From: Galeruca laticollis
Taxonomy: Eukaryota > Arthropoda > Insecta > Coleoptera > Chrysomelidae
NCBI GenBank assembly: GCA_963921935.1
Contig: OY998178.1
Span: 198,370,862 to 198,434,861 of the forward strand
Direction of reading: 5' to 3'
DNA: 64,000 nucleotides
The notes beneath the pieces were generated by a model, which worked only from the letters and a program-made list of their open reading frames with translations, was not told the origin of the DNA and made no database searches. Each line of letters opens with the position of its first letter. Positions within the stretch are counted from its first letter, which is position 1. Shown here piece by piece: positions 32,108-40,517 of this stretch. Both the position numbers and the translations under genes were made by a program.

Positions 32108-32818
32108 ATGGAAGAAGAGAAAGTAATAGAACCGTCTACTAGTCCATGGAAGTCTCCAGTGGTGTTCGTCAAGGAAAAGGATGGAACTACGAGATTCTGC
32201 GTGTACTATCACCAGCTAAACAACGTAACGAAGAAAGACTGCTATCCTCTGCCTCGAATTGACGATACTTTGGCCCGCAGCAAACTGTTTTTCACCTTGG
32301 ACTTGAAGTATGCTTATTGTCAAGTAGAAATGGATCCAAAAGACAAAGAGAAGACTGCTTTTACCACCGGATCAGGATTATGGCAATTCAACGTTATGTC
32401 TCGAATCGACGATGCCCTAGACACTTTGGCCGGCAGCAAACTGTTTTTCACCTTGGACTTGAAGTATGGTTATTGGCAAGTAGAAATGGACCCAAAAGAC
32501 AAATAGAAGACTGTTTTTACCACCGGATCAGGATTATGGCAATTAAACGATATGCCATTGACGGTCGCGGGCTCTGTATTCTCTGTAATGCGCCCGCGAC
32601 ATTTGAAAGACTTGGAAAATGTCTTGAGAGGGTTGTCTTGGAAGACATGCCTGATCTATTTGGACGACATCGTAGTACTGGGGAAGACATTTGACGAACA
32701 CTTGAAGAATTTGGAAGACTTATTCAAACGACTCCAAGCTGCCCAGCTCATGTTAACCGAAGAAATGTTAGCTATTTCAAAACCGAGTCAACTATCTAGG
32801 TCATATAGTGAGCAATGA
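32108..32818 (+). pseudogene. gypsy reverse transcriptase with in-frame duplication
   Basis: MEEEKVIEPSTSPWKSPVVF and KDGTTRFCVYYHQLNNVTKK start the RT. The motif-A region (RIDDTLARSKLFFTLDLKYA, in which the Asp of TLDL is catalytic, up to GSGLWQFNVM) is followed immediately by a second copy (RIDDALDTLAGSKLFFTLDL to GSGLWQLNDM). The second copy also has a stop (KDK, TAG). A frameshift in NAPATFERLGK follows, then CLIYLDDIVVLGKTFDEHLK with the YLDD motif C. The duplication (32254-32400 and 32401-32556) is 147 bp in the first copy, with a 9-bp deletion relative to the second. Confidence 0.8.
32254..32556 (+). repeat. Tandem duplication inside gypsy RT
   Basis: 32254-32400 (147 bp) and 32401-32556 (156 bp) are tandem copies sharing GCAAACTGTTTTTCACCTTG and TTACCACCGGATCAGGATTA. 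The first lacks nine bases (GCCCTAGAC, after GACGAT) present in the second. The unit spans motif A and its flanks and keeps the reading frame. Confidence 0.85.
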
Positions 32819-32819
32819 A

Positions 32820-33697
32820 AGAGTGGCGGTGGGTCCAGAGAAAATTGCTTCCATTCAGCAATGGCCGCGACCAACGGGCAAACATCAAATTAGGAGTTTC
32901 CTTGGACTTTGAACATATTATAGAAGATTTATCAGGAAGTTTGGAGATACTGCCAAGCCCCTAACTCGACTTATAGAAGTAGCAAGAGCTTTTCAATGGG
33001 ACGAAGATTGTCAAACCGCTATTGAAACCTTGAAGAGGCAATTAAGCACGGCGCCGATATTAGGATACCCATTACCAGAGGGAGACTTTATTTTTGACAC
33101 TGACGCAAGCAACGTAGGAATTGGAGGAGTGCTCTCACAGATCCAAGGAGGTAACGAAAGAATGCTGGGATATTTCAGTAAAGTCCTCTCCAAACCAGAA
33201 CGAAACAACTGCGTCACAAGAAGAGAACTTTTGGCGGTAGTGAAGTCCGTGGAACACTTTTACCAGTATCTCTATGGTAGGAATTTCTTAATCCGGACTG
33301 ATCATGCAGCACTCAAGTGGTTGATGCAGTTCAAGAATCCCGAGGGCCAGATCGCGGGATGGATTGAACGACTTCAAGAGTACGATTTCAACATCTAACA
33401 TTGAGCTGGCGTGAGTCACCGAAATGTCGACTCCCTATCCAGACGGCCGTGCCCAACAGACTGCTCCCACTGCAACAAGGCGGAATCTAGGGAAGTTGCA
33501 GTTTCAAGAACTATTGTAGTCAACGAAGAATGGTCACCCACCAGGATAAGAGAAGATCAAGAGAATTATCCTCACCTAAAGAAGACTCGGCAACGGATTC
33601 CGAGATGAGGAGACAGCTAGTTATCCCGAGAACAAGAGTAACTGAAGTACTAAAGAAGTTACACGACAGTCCATCGGGAGGTCATCAGGGAGTGAAA
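32820..33697 (+). pseudogene. gypsy RT connection, RNase H and start of integrase
   Basis: Reading through breaks: KIASIQQWPRPTGKHQIRSF, YRRFIRKFGDTAKPLTRLIE, then FIFDTDASNVGIGGVLSQIQ (RNase H, catalytic Asp), VTRRELLAVVKSVEHFYQYL (catalytic Glu) and LIRTDHAALKWLMQFKNPEG (third acidic residue). GVSHRNVDSLSRRPC is the usual RNase H end. VIPRTRVTEVLKKLHDSPSG with GHQGVKK is the beginning of the integrase zinc domain, and homology stops there. Confidence 0.8.
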
Positions 33698-33700
33698 AAA

Positions 33701-33945
33701 CCCGATAATAATATTAAGCGAATAGATTTGCTAATTGATGCGAATACAATCGATCAAGAAGAAATGCATAGATAAGCAATATAATAAAATAAGTAGGATC
33801 AAGTAATATAATAAATAAATTGTTAATTTTGTAAAGAAAAAATTGTAGCTAGCGCAAAGTCTTAATAAAAACAATTTAATAAGGGAGTATTAGAACTTAT
33901 TCAAAACAACCAATTGAAATGTTTATTCATAATAAGGAAAATAAT
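33701..33945. other. Spacer after the truncated gypsy element
   Basis: AT-rich. The frame continues for a few codons (RIDLLIDANTIDQEEMHR) with no recognised family before a stop. Confidence 0.4.
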
Positions 33946-34075
33946 AGTAATTTATGCAACAAGTGCATAAAGTGGTACTTTTTTTCACGAATGGAAAAAG
34001 TTGACTGCACTAGCCGTGAAAAAAAGACACTTTATGCACATGTTGCATACATTATTTTTTCTACAGCCCTATACA
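33946..34075. repeat. Hairpin B-type repeat (solo)
   Basis: Left arm TTTATGCAACAAGTGCATAA then AGTGGTACTTTTTTTCACG; right arm CGTGAAAAAAAGACACTTTA then TGCACATGTTGCATACATTA. Short TGCACTAGC loop. The right border TTTTTTCTAC and the left TAGTAATTTATGCAACAAGTG match the hairpin at 36261-36402. Confidence 0.75.
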
Positions 34076-35799
34076 AAAAAATAAAATTCAAATAGAAATT
34101 TGGGATATTTTAATTAAGTTCCTTTGGTAAATTACAATTATATGTATTCCAAGTTTCTGAAAGTTCATCCTCGATGCCCAGCCAAGTTTCATTGTGTTAT
34201 CTTATGGAAAGCGTGAAATAAAGTTAACGTTATGGCACTTTTTTAACGCTTTTTTACTTTTTTTCACTCACTCTAACCATAAACAACCACTTTAAGCGGT
34301 ACAAACCGATGAAATACAAGGTACTTTAAAGATAGGGCGTAGAAAAATAGTATTATACATAAAAGGAAAAAATACAAAAATAGTGGAAGTTATACAAAAT
34401 ACCTTTAGGAATAGGGAAAATAAAATACAGTATTATGAATAAAAGGAAGGAACTACAAAAAAGCATAAAATGACACAGTTCAACCTGCTGTTCTTAGAAA
34501 GTGAAGGTTCATTTATGAAGCAGTGTTTTACATAGAATCCTAATCCAATATCAGAATTGGCGAGTGTGGTAAGTTTGAGGTTACGTAGCGAAAGATCAAA
34601 GGTTTTGGTTATATAATTTAGAACCACTCTTATTTTCTAATTTGAGAGTCGCTGAAGTCAATTATATTTTTTCGTCTCCAACTTATGCAAATTTGATGTT
34701 ACGAGATTTAAGTCCTTAATGTCCCTGATACATTAAAGCCACGATCATTTTCATTAATCAATTAGGGATAGAAGGATATCTCTTGAAAATTTGTACTACG
34801 AGGTTTGGTCGCTGAGTACGAAAATAAAGTTGAAAAAAATCTCTATTCACAATACTGTGGATTCGAACCACAAGCCCAAAGGCCACATACAGTACGGCCA
34901 CAAACCACGTGGCAATATTAACCAAAGATCTGGTAAGAAAAATTATTACTCGCAGTATATTACTTCAAAAAATCCTTGCAGATTTTAAAGAACAACTTAT
35001 TTCTGAAGACCAAGAAATTTTGAAAATATTGACCAGTTTTTCAGAATAAATATACTTCTGCTTCAATGCCAATAAGTCACAAAAAATGTGTCAGACATGA
35101 CGTCAAAATTCATTACTTTAAAACAATGGAAAAATGGCAGCCTTTTCAATTTGCACTTTTCAGTCGTCTTTCATAATATCATCAACGTGAAAATTAATTG
35201 AATCTTTGCGATAATTGGATCAGTAAGACATTCAAAATTATTAAATCAATTTTTGTAGAGTGCTACACTGAAGGTAATCTTAAGAGATTATTTTAGAAAA
35301 AAATGGCTAACGCCATCTAGTTCTCGCTAGATGGGTTACTTTTTCGATTCAAATATGTATTAACCATTTGCTAATTTCTCAATCTTGATACATTGCTTCT
35401 TAAACTGCATGCTATATTAATTCTTTCACAAATTCTCTACGAATTATTTCTGCGATAAGACTTCTGTAGATTTGTATAGTATATCCATTTTGAATTGTAG
35501 AAGCTGTTTTAGTGAGGAGCAATCAAAAACTCACTTCGTTAACACGAGCGTATATGCAAAGTACCGGAACGAAAAATACTGTTTACTGCCCGTATAGGTA
35601 CAATCTAAGTACGCGACAATACATGTGGACTTGACTGACGTGCGTGAAAATGCAAAATCTTTTATGTTCAATGAAAACGGTGAATCGTAGTCGTCGTAGT
35701 GTATTGGCCGAGGTGCGTATCAAGACTGGAGAGTAATAAATCATATTTTCATCATTATACATTTTTCTAGGGCCACAGGCAGTGGCGTGTGTTCCGTAG
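34076..35799. other. Long stretch without a gene
   Basis: AT-rich. No ORF with family support, and no repeat shared with other parts of the window was noticed. Confidence 0.4.
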
Positions 35800-36115
35800 C
35801 GGCATGATTATTTGCGTAAAATAAAACACTTCAGACTTTCAAATAGACCCATTATGTTTCTTGACGGAACATGGTTCGATAGTCACGATGTTGTAAATTA
35901 CGGTTGGTTAGACAATAGTAAAAATTGCTGTTTAAGTGGGCCATGCTCTAAAGACAATAGTAAAAATTGCTGTTTAAGTGGGCCATGCTCTAAAGGTAAA
36001 TGCTGGATCCAAAGACGGTTTTGTACCTAATGCGTTATTATCTGCAAAAAAAAAAATTAAAGACTGTGTTGCTGATTATCATGAAGACCTGACAACAGAC
36101 TTATTTCAAAATTGA
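35800..36115 (+). pseudogene. DDE transposase relic with 42-bp duplication
   Basis: KIKHFRLSNRPIMFLDGTWF followed by DSHDVVNYGWLDNS resembles the IS630-like insect transposase pattern in which RPIYYxDETW carries the first catalytic Asp; the Glu of DETW is Gly here. After a frameshift, DGFVPNALLSAKKKIKD and DYHEDLTTDLF match the later part (DGFV...LL..KK..DYHEDM). The part between contains two identical copies of DNSKNCCLSGPCSK. No TIRs are visible. Identification is from motif memory only. Confidence 0.5.
35911..35994 (+). repeat. Perfect 42-bp tandem duplication
   Basis: 35911-35952 and 35953-35994 are identical (GACAATAGTAAAAATTGCTG to CATGCTCTAAA). The unit is 14 codons and preserves the frame of the transposase relic. 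Confidence 0.95.
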
Positions 36116-36147
36116 TTTTGAAAACAGCTTCTATATTGAAAAAACAT

Positions 36148-36233
36148 CACAATGACTCATTTTGTAGTACGAATGCGGTTTGCGTAACTAAGCACGGATA
36201 CTACTAAAAGTCAGTGTGAGATGAGTTTTACAT
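36148..36233. repeat. Hairpin A-type repeat near copy ii
   Basis: CACAATGACTCATTTTGTAG with TACGAATGCGG pairs with CGGATACTACTAAAAGTCAG and TGTGAG. Flanking GTTTTACATACTATTTTTTA on the right matches the outer arm of the hairpins at 28142 and 37684. The left outer arm is missing. Confidence 0.6.
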
Positions 36234-36260
36234 ACTATTTTTTATAATAAACGAGCAAAT

Positions 36261-36402
36261 AGTTATTTATGTAACAAGTGTGTAAAGTAGCCTTTTTTCG
36301 ACGAATGTGAATATTGTCGCATGAGCCGCAGGCTAATGCGACAATCACATGAGTCGAAAAAAGGCCTTTACACACGAATTGCATACATAATTTTTTCTAC
36401 TA
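36261..36402. repeat. Hairpin B-type repeat near copy ii
   Basis: Left arm AGTTATTTATGTAACAAGTG, TGTAAAGTAGCCTTTTTTCG, AATATTGTCGCATGAG; right arm GCTAATGCGACAATCACATG, TCGAAAAAAGGCCTTTACAC and TTGCATACATAATTTTTTCT. Stem of about 60 bp with a very short loop. It shares its ends with the hairpin at 33946 but has a different inner stem. Confidence 0.75.
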
Positions 36403-36606
36403 CTGAAAATTTTATCAAAATACAGAAGTTTAATAGTTATTTTCTTTGCACACTAAAGTAGGTTTCATTTTTCTTTAGAAGAAACTCTACCGCTTTTATT
36501 GATTCCTAATAAAATATATTATATATTGATTAATATTTTGATCTTAATCAAAATTACAACAAATTAACAAAACAACAGACGAATTCAATTATTAACAATA
36601 CTAATA

Positions 36607-36816
36607 TTAAAGGTGCAATTTGTGCACTCGGACATTCTCGCAATATTTTGTTATTTTATTTTTCCTACACCATTCTTTAAACAAATTGTATTTTGTTTCG
36701 TAAATATTCACATATTTTTGGGGCAATAAATCATTAGAAGCATTCTGTGCTACCTGTAATATGTTAGATGGTGTATTTTCAAAATAATCTCCTGAGAGAT
36801 CGTCAGAGGAATCCAT
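36607..36816 (-). CDS. Crypton-type SAM-like N-terminal domain, micro-ORF copy ii
   Basis: 69 residues: MDSSDDLSGDYFENTPSNIL, then NASNDLLPQKYVNIYETKYN and LFKEWCRKNKITKYCENV. The LLP.K....YE..Y..F..WC..N....Y.ENV spacing is the same as in copies i and iii, though the sequence is diverged, which suggests an older subfamily. The catalytic domain is absent. Hairpins A and B lie downstream at 36148-36402. Confidence 0.4.
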   Translation of the reverse strand: MDSSDDLSGDYFENTPSNILQVAQNASNDLLPQKYVNIYETKYNLFKEWCRKNKITKYCENVRVHKLHL

Positions 36817-37138
36817 CTTTATAATTATATGTACCTACCTATTCCGTTTTCTAAAAAAAGAATCTAAACTAACATCATAGTTTTCTAAAAATGTTCAATA
36901 CTTAAATATAAATACTTTTGCTTACCCTAGGCATAGTCGGAAAATCTCAATTTCAAAATTAAATGTCAGATTCAATGCACAAGGAAATGTCAGTCACTCA
37001 CAGCCAACCTATGCACCCTATTTTATTATTTCCTAGTACCCAATAATTATTACGTATGTACTTTACTGAATTCTATATGTTTCAATATACCTACCTACAT
37101 TTTTATCAGACTAGGTAAAACTACATACAAATAGGAAC
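36817..37138. other. Spacer between micro-ORF copies ii and iii
   Basis: AT-rich, presumably containing the 5' UTR of copy ii. Nothing else recognised. Confidence 0.35.
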
Positions 37139-37260
37139 TTTTTCTTTACGCACTAGTGCGTAAAGAAAAACTCTTTACGCACTAATGCGTAAAGTAAAGT
37201 TTTACGCACTCGAAAGTGTGCCTAAACTACGTACTTTACGCACGGTAGTAGAAAAAATGT
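37139..37260. repeat. Palindrome cluster of TTTACGCACT boxes
   Basis: 37139-37170 is a perfect 32-bp palindrome centred on GCACTAGTGC. 37173-37194 is a second one with one mismatch (CTTTACGCACTAATGCGTAA...). TTTACGCAC recurs at 37200 and about 37240. The right end GTAGTAGAAAAAATG matches, on the opposite strand, the TTTTTTCTAC border of the B-type hairpins. Confidence 0.8.
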
Positions 37261-37390
37261 TTTTAATAAAAATAAAATTGCAATTAGGGATTTTTGTGCT
37301 CATTGACCCTCACATACAAGTGACAGTTGACAGAATTTTTAAATTTAAACGTTCATTAAGTTACGAATACATAGTTCGGAACTTAGGAAT

Positions 37391-37645
37391 ATGGAATTAA
37401 ACAGTAAATTATCATGCACTCCACCAGAACTTCGCAATATTACTGATAATGCAGTTAATGATTTACTACGTGAAAAATCTAAACAAAAATTTGAGAAGGA
37501 ATATGAATGGTTTTTAAAGTGGTGTGTAGAAAACAATGTGAAAAATTACACAGAAAGTGTTCATGTCAGCTATAAATATCAGTCTGTCAGCCACAAGTCA
37601 AACAAAGCATCCAACTATATAACAAGTTACCAAAAAGGATACTGA
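37391..37645 (+). CDS. Crypton-type SAM-like N-terminal domain, micro-ORF copy iii
   Basis: 84 residues: MELNSKLSCTPPELRNITDN, LLREKSKQKFEKEYEWFLKW, CVENNVKNYTESV and ITSYQKGY. It is about two-thirds identical to copy i, with the same start and the same stop position. The LL.EKSK..FE.EY..FLKWC..NNVKNYTE core is that of the SAM-like DNA-binding N-terminal domain of Crypton tyrosine recombinases. The Arg/His/Tyr catalytic part is missing. Because start and stop are kept in two diverged copies, the short protein could have its own role, for example binding the hairpins; that is inference. It could instead be a first exon. Confidence 0.45.
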   Translation: MELNSKLSCTPPELRNITDNAVNDLLREKSKQKFEKEYEWFLKWCVENNVKNYTESVHVSYKYQSVSHKSNKASNYITSYQKGY

Positions 37646-37683
37646 AATGATTGTTTTGTGACACTGTTTTCCATGTCACAATA

Positions 37684-37795
37684 GTTATTTGTAAAACAAG
37701 TGTCACAATGACTCGATTTGTAGTACGCTTCGCGGTTCGTTGTGCAAATCACGAGTACTACAGAAAGTCTTTGTGGCACAAGTTTTACACAATAT
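37684..37795. repeat. Crypton-associated terminal hairpin
   Basis: GTAAAACAAGTGTCACAATG, ACTCGATTTGTAGTAC pairs with GTACTACAGAAAGTCTTTGT, GGCACAAGTTTTAC. The loop holds GCTTCGCGGTTCGT. It corresponds to the hairpin of copy i at 28142-28602. Confidence 0.8.
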
Positions 37796-37810
37796 TTTTT
37801 ATAATTAACA

Positions 37811-39556
37811 TTTATTTAATTTATTAAATAAAATAGAATTTCATATAATCCCTGTTTTTAAACTAGGAGTGGTTTGAATTTAAGTTGGCAATTCTGTAAA
37901 TTCATAATTGGTCAGATCACCGAACCGAATAATTGTGTAAATTGTAAATAAACTTTCATTCAAGCAAACAGAGGATGATTATTTGTTTAAAAACGAGCTT
38001 CTTCGTATATGCTCTTCCGATCTATTTTTATTATATCATGAACAGAATTATTTCTGTAATACATCTTCACATAGATATCTGGTAATGTATACCAAAAATC
38101 GAATGGTTTGTATACCTATATATTGATCCTATACAATTTAAAAATAAACAATAGACAATTCATTGATAAATAAACGTTAGCGTACTTTATTCATTAATAT
38201 TCTTAATACATAAATCATTGTAATTTTCCTTTAAGAACATTTAATATAATAATTTGCTAGCTAGAACAAGGCTAGACCATTTTATTTATAATTTGTGTCA
38301 AGGTTAAAATCAAATGTCAAATAAAAATATAACTAAATACAATAACCAAATGTACACTAAAAATTACTACAACAGTATTCAAAGAGCTTCATTGTGACAC
38401 TGTAAACAATGTTATAATTAAAGCACAGGAAAAATGCAACGTGCATTTTTATTATTTTTTTATACTTTTTCCAAAAAATTCATTTTTTAAGAGCATTTTT
38501 TGTAACAGAAAGTTTTCATAATGGAATTTATGAAATCTGTTTGGGTTTGGAAGTACCTGCTGCACCTAAATTGAAAGAGATGGTACCTACTTTATTGAAA
38601 GGGTCTTACTATAATGATTATTTATTATTTTATTACTTTATTCTTAGAATGGGAAATACCTACCATAAACAATTAACTGTAACCGGGGTATTCGCAGCGG
38701 GAGCGGCCTCCCTCAGTATATATTAGGTAAACCTTCAATTGAGCAGTATCTTCCAAGGAAAGCATTACGATTAGTGAACCTATTGTATATTGTATCCTGA
38801 ATTAAAAGAAAGTACAAGTGTTTGAGTCGAAATGCCTAAAACATTCAATACTATGTGGATAAAGTGTCACCGAGAACTTACTTGGGATGGAGACCACCTT
38901 TTTTGTACAGTGTGTTCAAAAATTGTAAGGATATGTTACACATTGCTATTGGCTTTGTTTTTGAAGTATGTTTTATCTAAAATTATTATATATTTTGTTT
39001 TATTGTTATCTAAGGTTAATAATTTAAATTGTATGTATTATTAAATTTATTAATAATAAATTTTGATACTTAATGTAAATTTTCGTTGTATAATTATTAA
39101 ACACCCCCCTCCCTATTATAGTGAGATAATTTTATTATTTAACATTATAATATACATCATTTCTTGCATTTTTTGTCAATTTCTGATGCATTTAAATGCG
39201 CATATTTTTGGTTTTATCGGTTGCATTTTTTCCGTGCTTTAATTATAATGAAATCTCTTTTATACGCGAATTATAAAAAGTAAATTTTGTATACGGGAAT
39301 TATAAAAAATATATTATATTGAATTGACGAACTGTGCAATGAACAAAGTCACAACCATCTAAGACTACCTCCATACTATTGTATATTTAACCCTAAATAT
39401 GGGCAAACGTAAAATCAGAATTACGAAATTGTAATGAAGCTCCACAACTCAGTAAAGAGGTTGTATATAATGTAAACAAAATTATGACAGGAGATCATCA
39501 AGAGATATAAGAAAATTGTGTCGAACATATCATTAAGAAGAAATATGAGTTTATGG
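37811..39556. other. Stretch without a gene; adapter-like 14-mer at 38010
   Basis: AT-rich. Apart from a weak zinc-finger-like exon (38832-38924) and the 14-mer TGCTCTTCCGATCT at 38010-38023, nothing is recognised. 39549-39556 is the left target duplication of the hAT element. Confidence 0.4.
38832..38924 (+). other. Weak candidate: BED/CGBP1-like zinc-finger exon
   Basis: MPKTFNTMWIKCHRELTWDG and DHLFCTVCSKIV resemble the start of the BED-like finger of hAT-derived CGBP1 proteins (LFC..C.K.V). GTAAGG directly after AAAATT could be a splice donor. The second half of the finger is not found nearby. Confidence 0.25.
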
Positions 39557-40246
39557 CATGGGCGTAGCCAGCGAAGGGCAGGGAGGGGCAACTGCCACAC
39601 CCCTGGAAGCATAATTAAAATAAATAGTTTTTAAATTTTAATAAACAACAAATTAAATCTAGAATATACATATTTTTCTGTTCTGCCTATTTTTTTTGTT
39701 ATCTGTTTTATATAATTTGTTTGTTGTTGTGGTCGTTTGGTTGCTTCTATGAACATTTAAAATTAATTAATAAGCTCTAATAAATACAATTATTCGCGTG
39801 TCCTTTGTCACTAAAATATATTTCATCAGCAAAAAACAAAGCTGTTTGAAAAAACTGACATAGTGCTAAATATATATTAATAGCGTCTTCGATCTATGCA
39901 TTGGTGCACACCAGAATTGTACCACGCCAGATTTGGATAAAAAGGAGTGTTCGATTTACTCTCAGGATACGTCAATTTTTAGTGTTCAATTCAACCACTT
40001 AACAGTCGGACATTTTTGAGAAAAATGGTAAAAAAATTGTCACTTTCTTTTTGTTTTCATTTAACTACATTTTTTAATCCTATTAATTAATTAAAATAAA
40101 TTTACTCCATAAGTAGTTTTAGTGTGAAATATTTTGATTCATTCAATACACAATCCTACATCAGAATCCGAAATAAATACTCTTTATAACAACTATTGAG
40201 TTGGTGTGTCAGTACTCTTGTCTAGCGACAGTGTCATATTTAATAG

Positions 40247-40479
40247 TGTAACGAAACGCCACGGGTTTTCTTCGAGTTCGTGAAAATCGAGATACTAGTG
40301 AGGAATATACAGGAACCGGCGATGCGAATGTTCTGGCAATTTGTAGACTCAAAAGGGTATATAAAGTTAGTTTAAAATCCGCCGCGAAGACAGACAGTAC
40401 AGTACATAGTGCAGGATACGAAGTTGCATACGGCGAATAGAAAGCGAGGTACGAGAAACAAGAGGGAAAATCCGTAACA
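40247..40479 (+). mobile_element. Solo LTR inside the hAT 5' region
   Basis: 233 bp starting TGTAACGAAACG and ending CCGTAACA, flanked by ATAG on both sides (40243-40246, 40480-40483). It contains GGGTATATAAAGTTAG at about 40357, a strong TATA-box candidate, and is more GC-rich than its surroundings. It differs from the 20450 and 29359 LTRs. It ends only 39 bp upstream of the hAT ATG. Confidence 0.65.
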
Positions 40480-40517
40480 ATAGTTTTACCACAGAATAAA
40501 GAGACAAAAAAGACAAT

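Larger units (their letters stand above)
29359..33700 (+). mobile_element. Ty3/gypsy LTR retrotransposon, 3'-truncated
   Basis: One LTR (29359-29838) is followed by a possible primer-binding site beginning TTGGTTTCAGG, a gag gene with a SAP-like start, protease, reverse transcriptase and RNase H in Ty3/gypsy order. The integrase zinc-binding start (VIPRTRVTEVLKKLH...GHQGVKK) is reached at about 33620-33700, where homology ends. The integrase core and 3' LTR are lost. Frameshifts and stops occur throughout. A solo LTR of the same family is at 20450. Confidence 0.85.
37139..37810 (+). mobile_element. Crypton-like micro-ORF element, copy iii, bordered by palindromes
   Basis: Order: palindrome cluster with repeated TTTACGCACT boxes (37139-37260), 5' UTR, micro-ORF 37391-37645, and a terminal hairpin (37684-37795). 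UTRs and ORF align with copy i (minus strand). The structure (hairpin, ORF, hairpin) is the most complete of the three copies. Confidence 0.5.
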
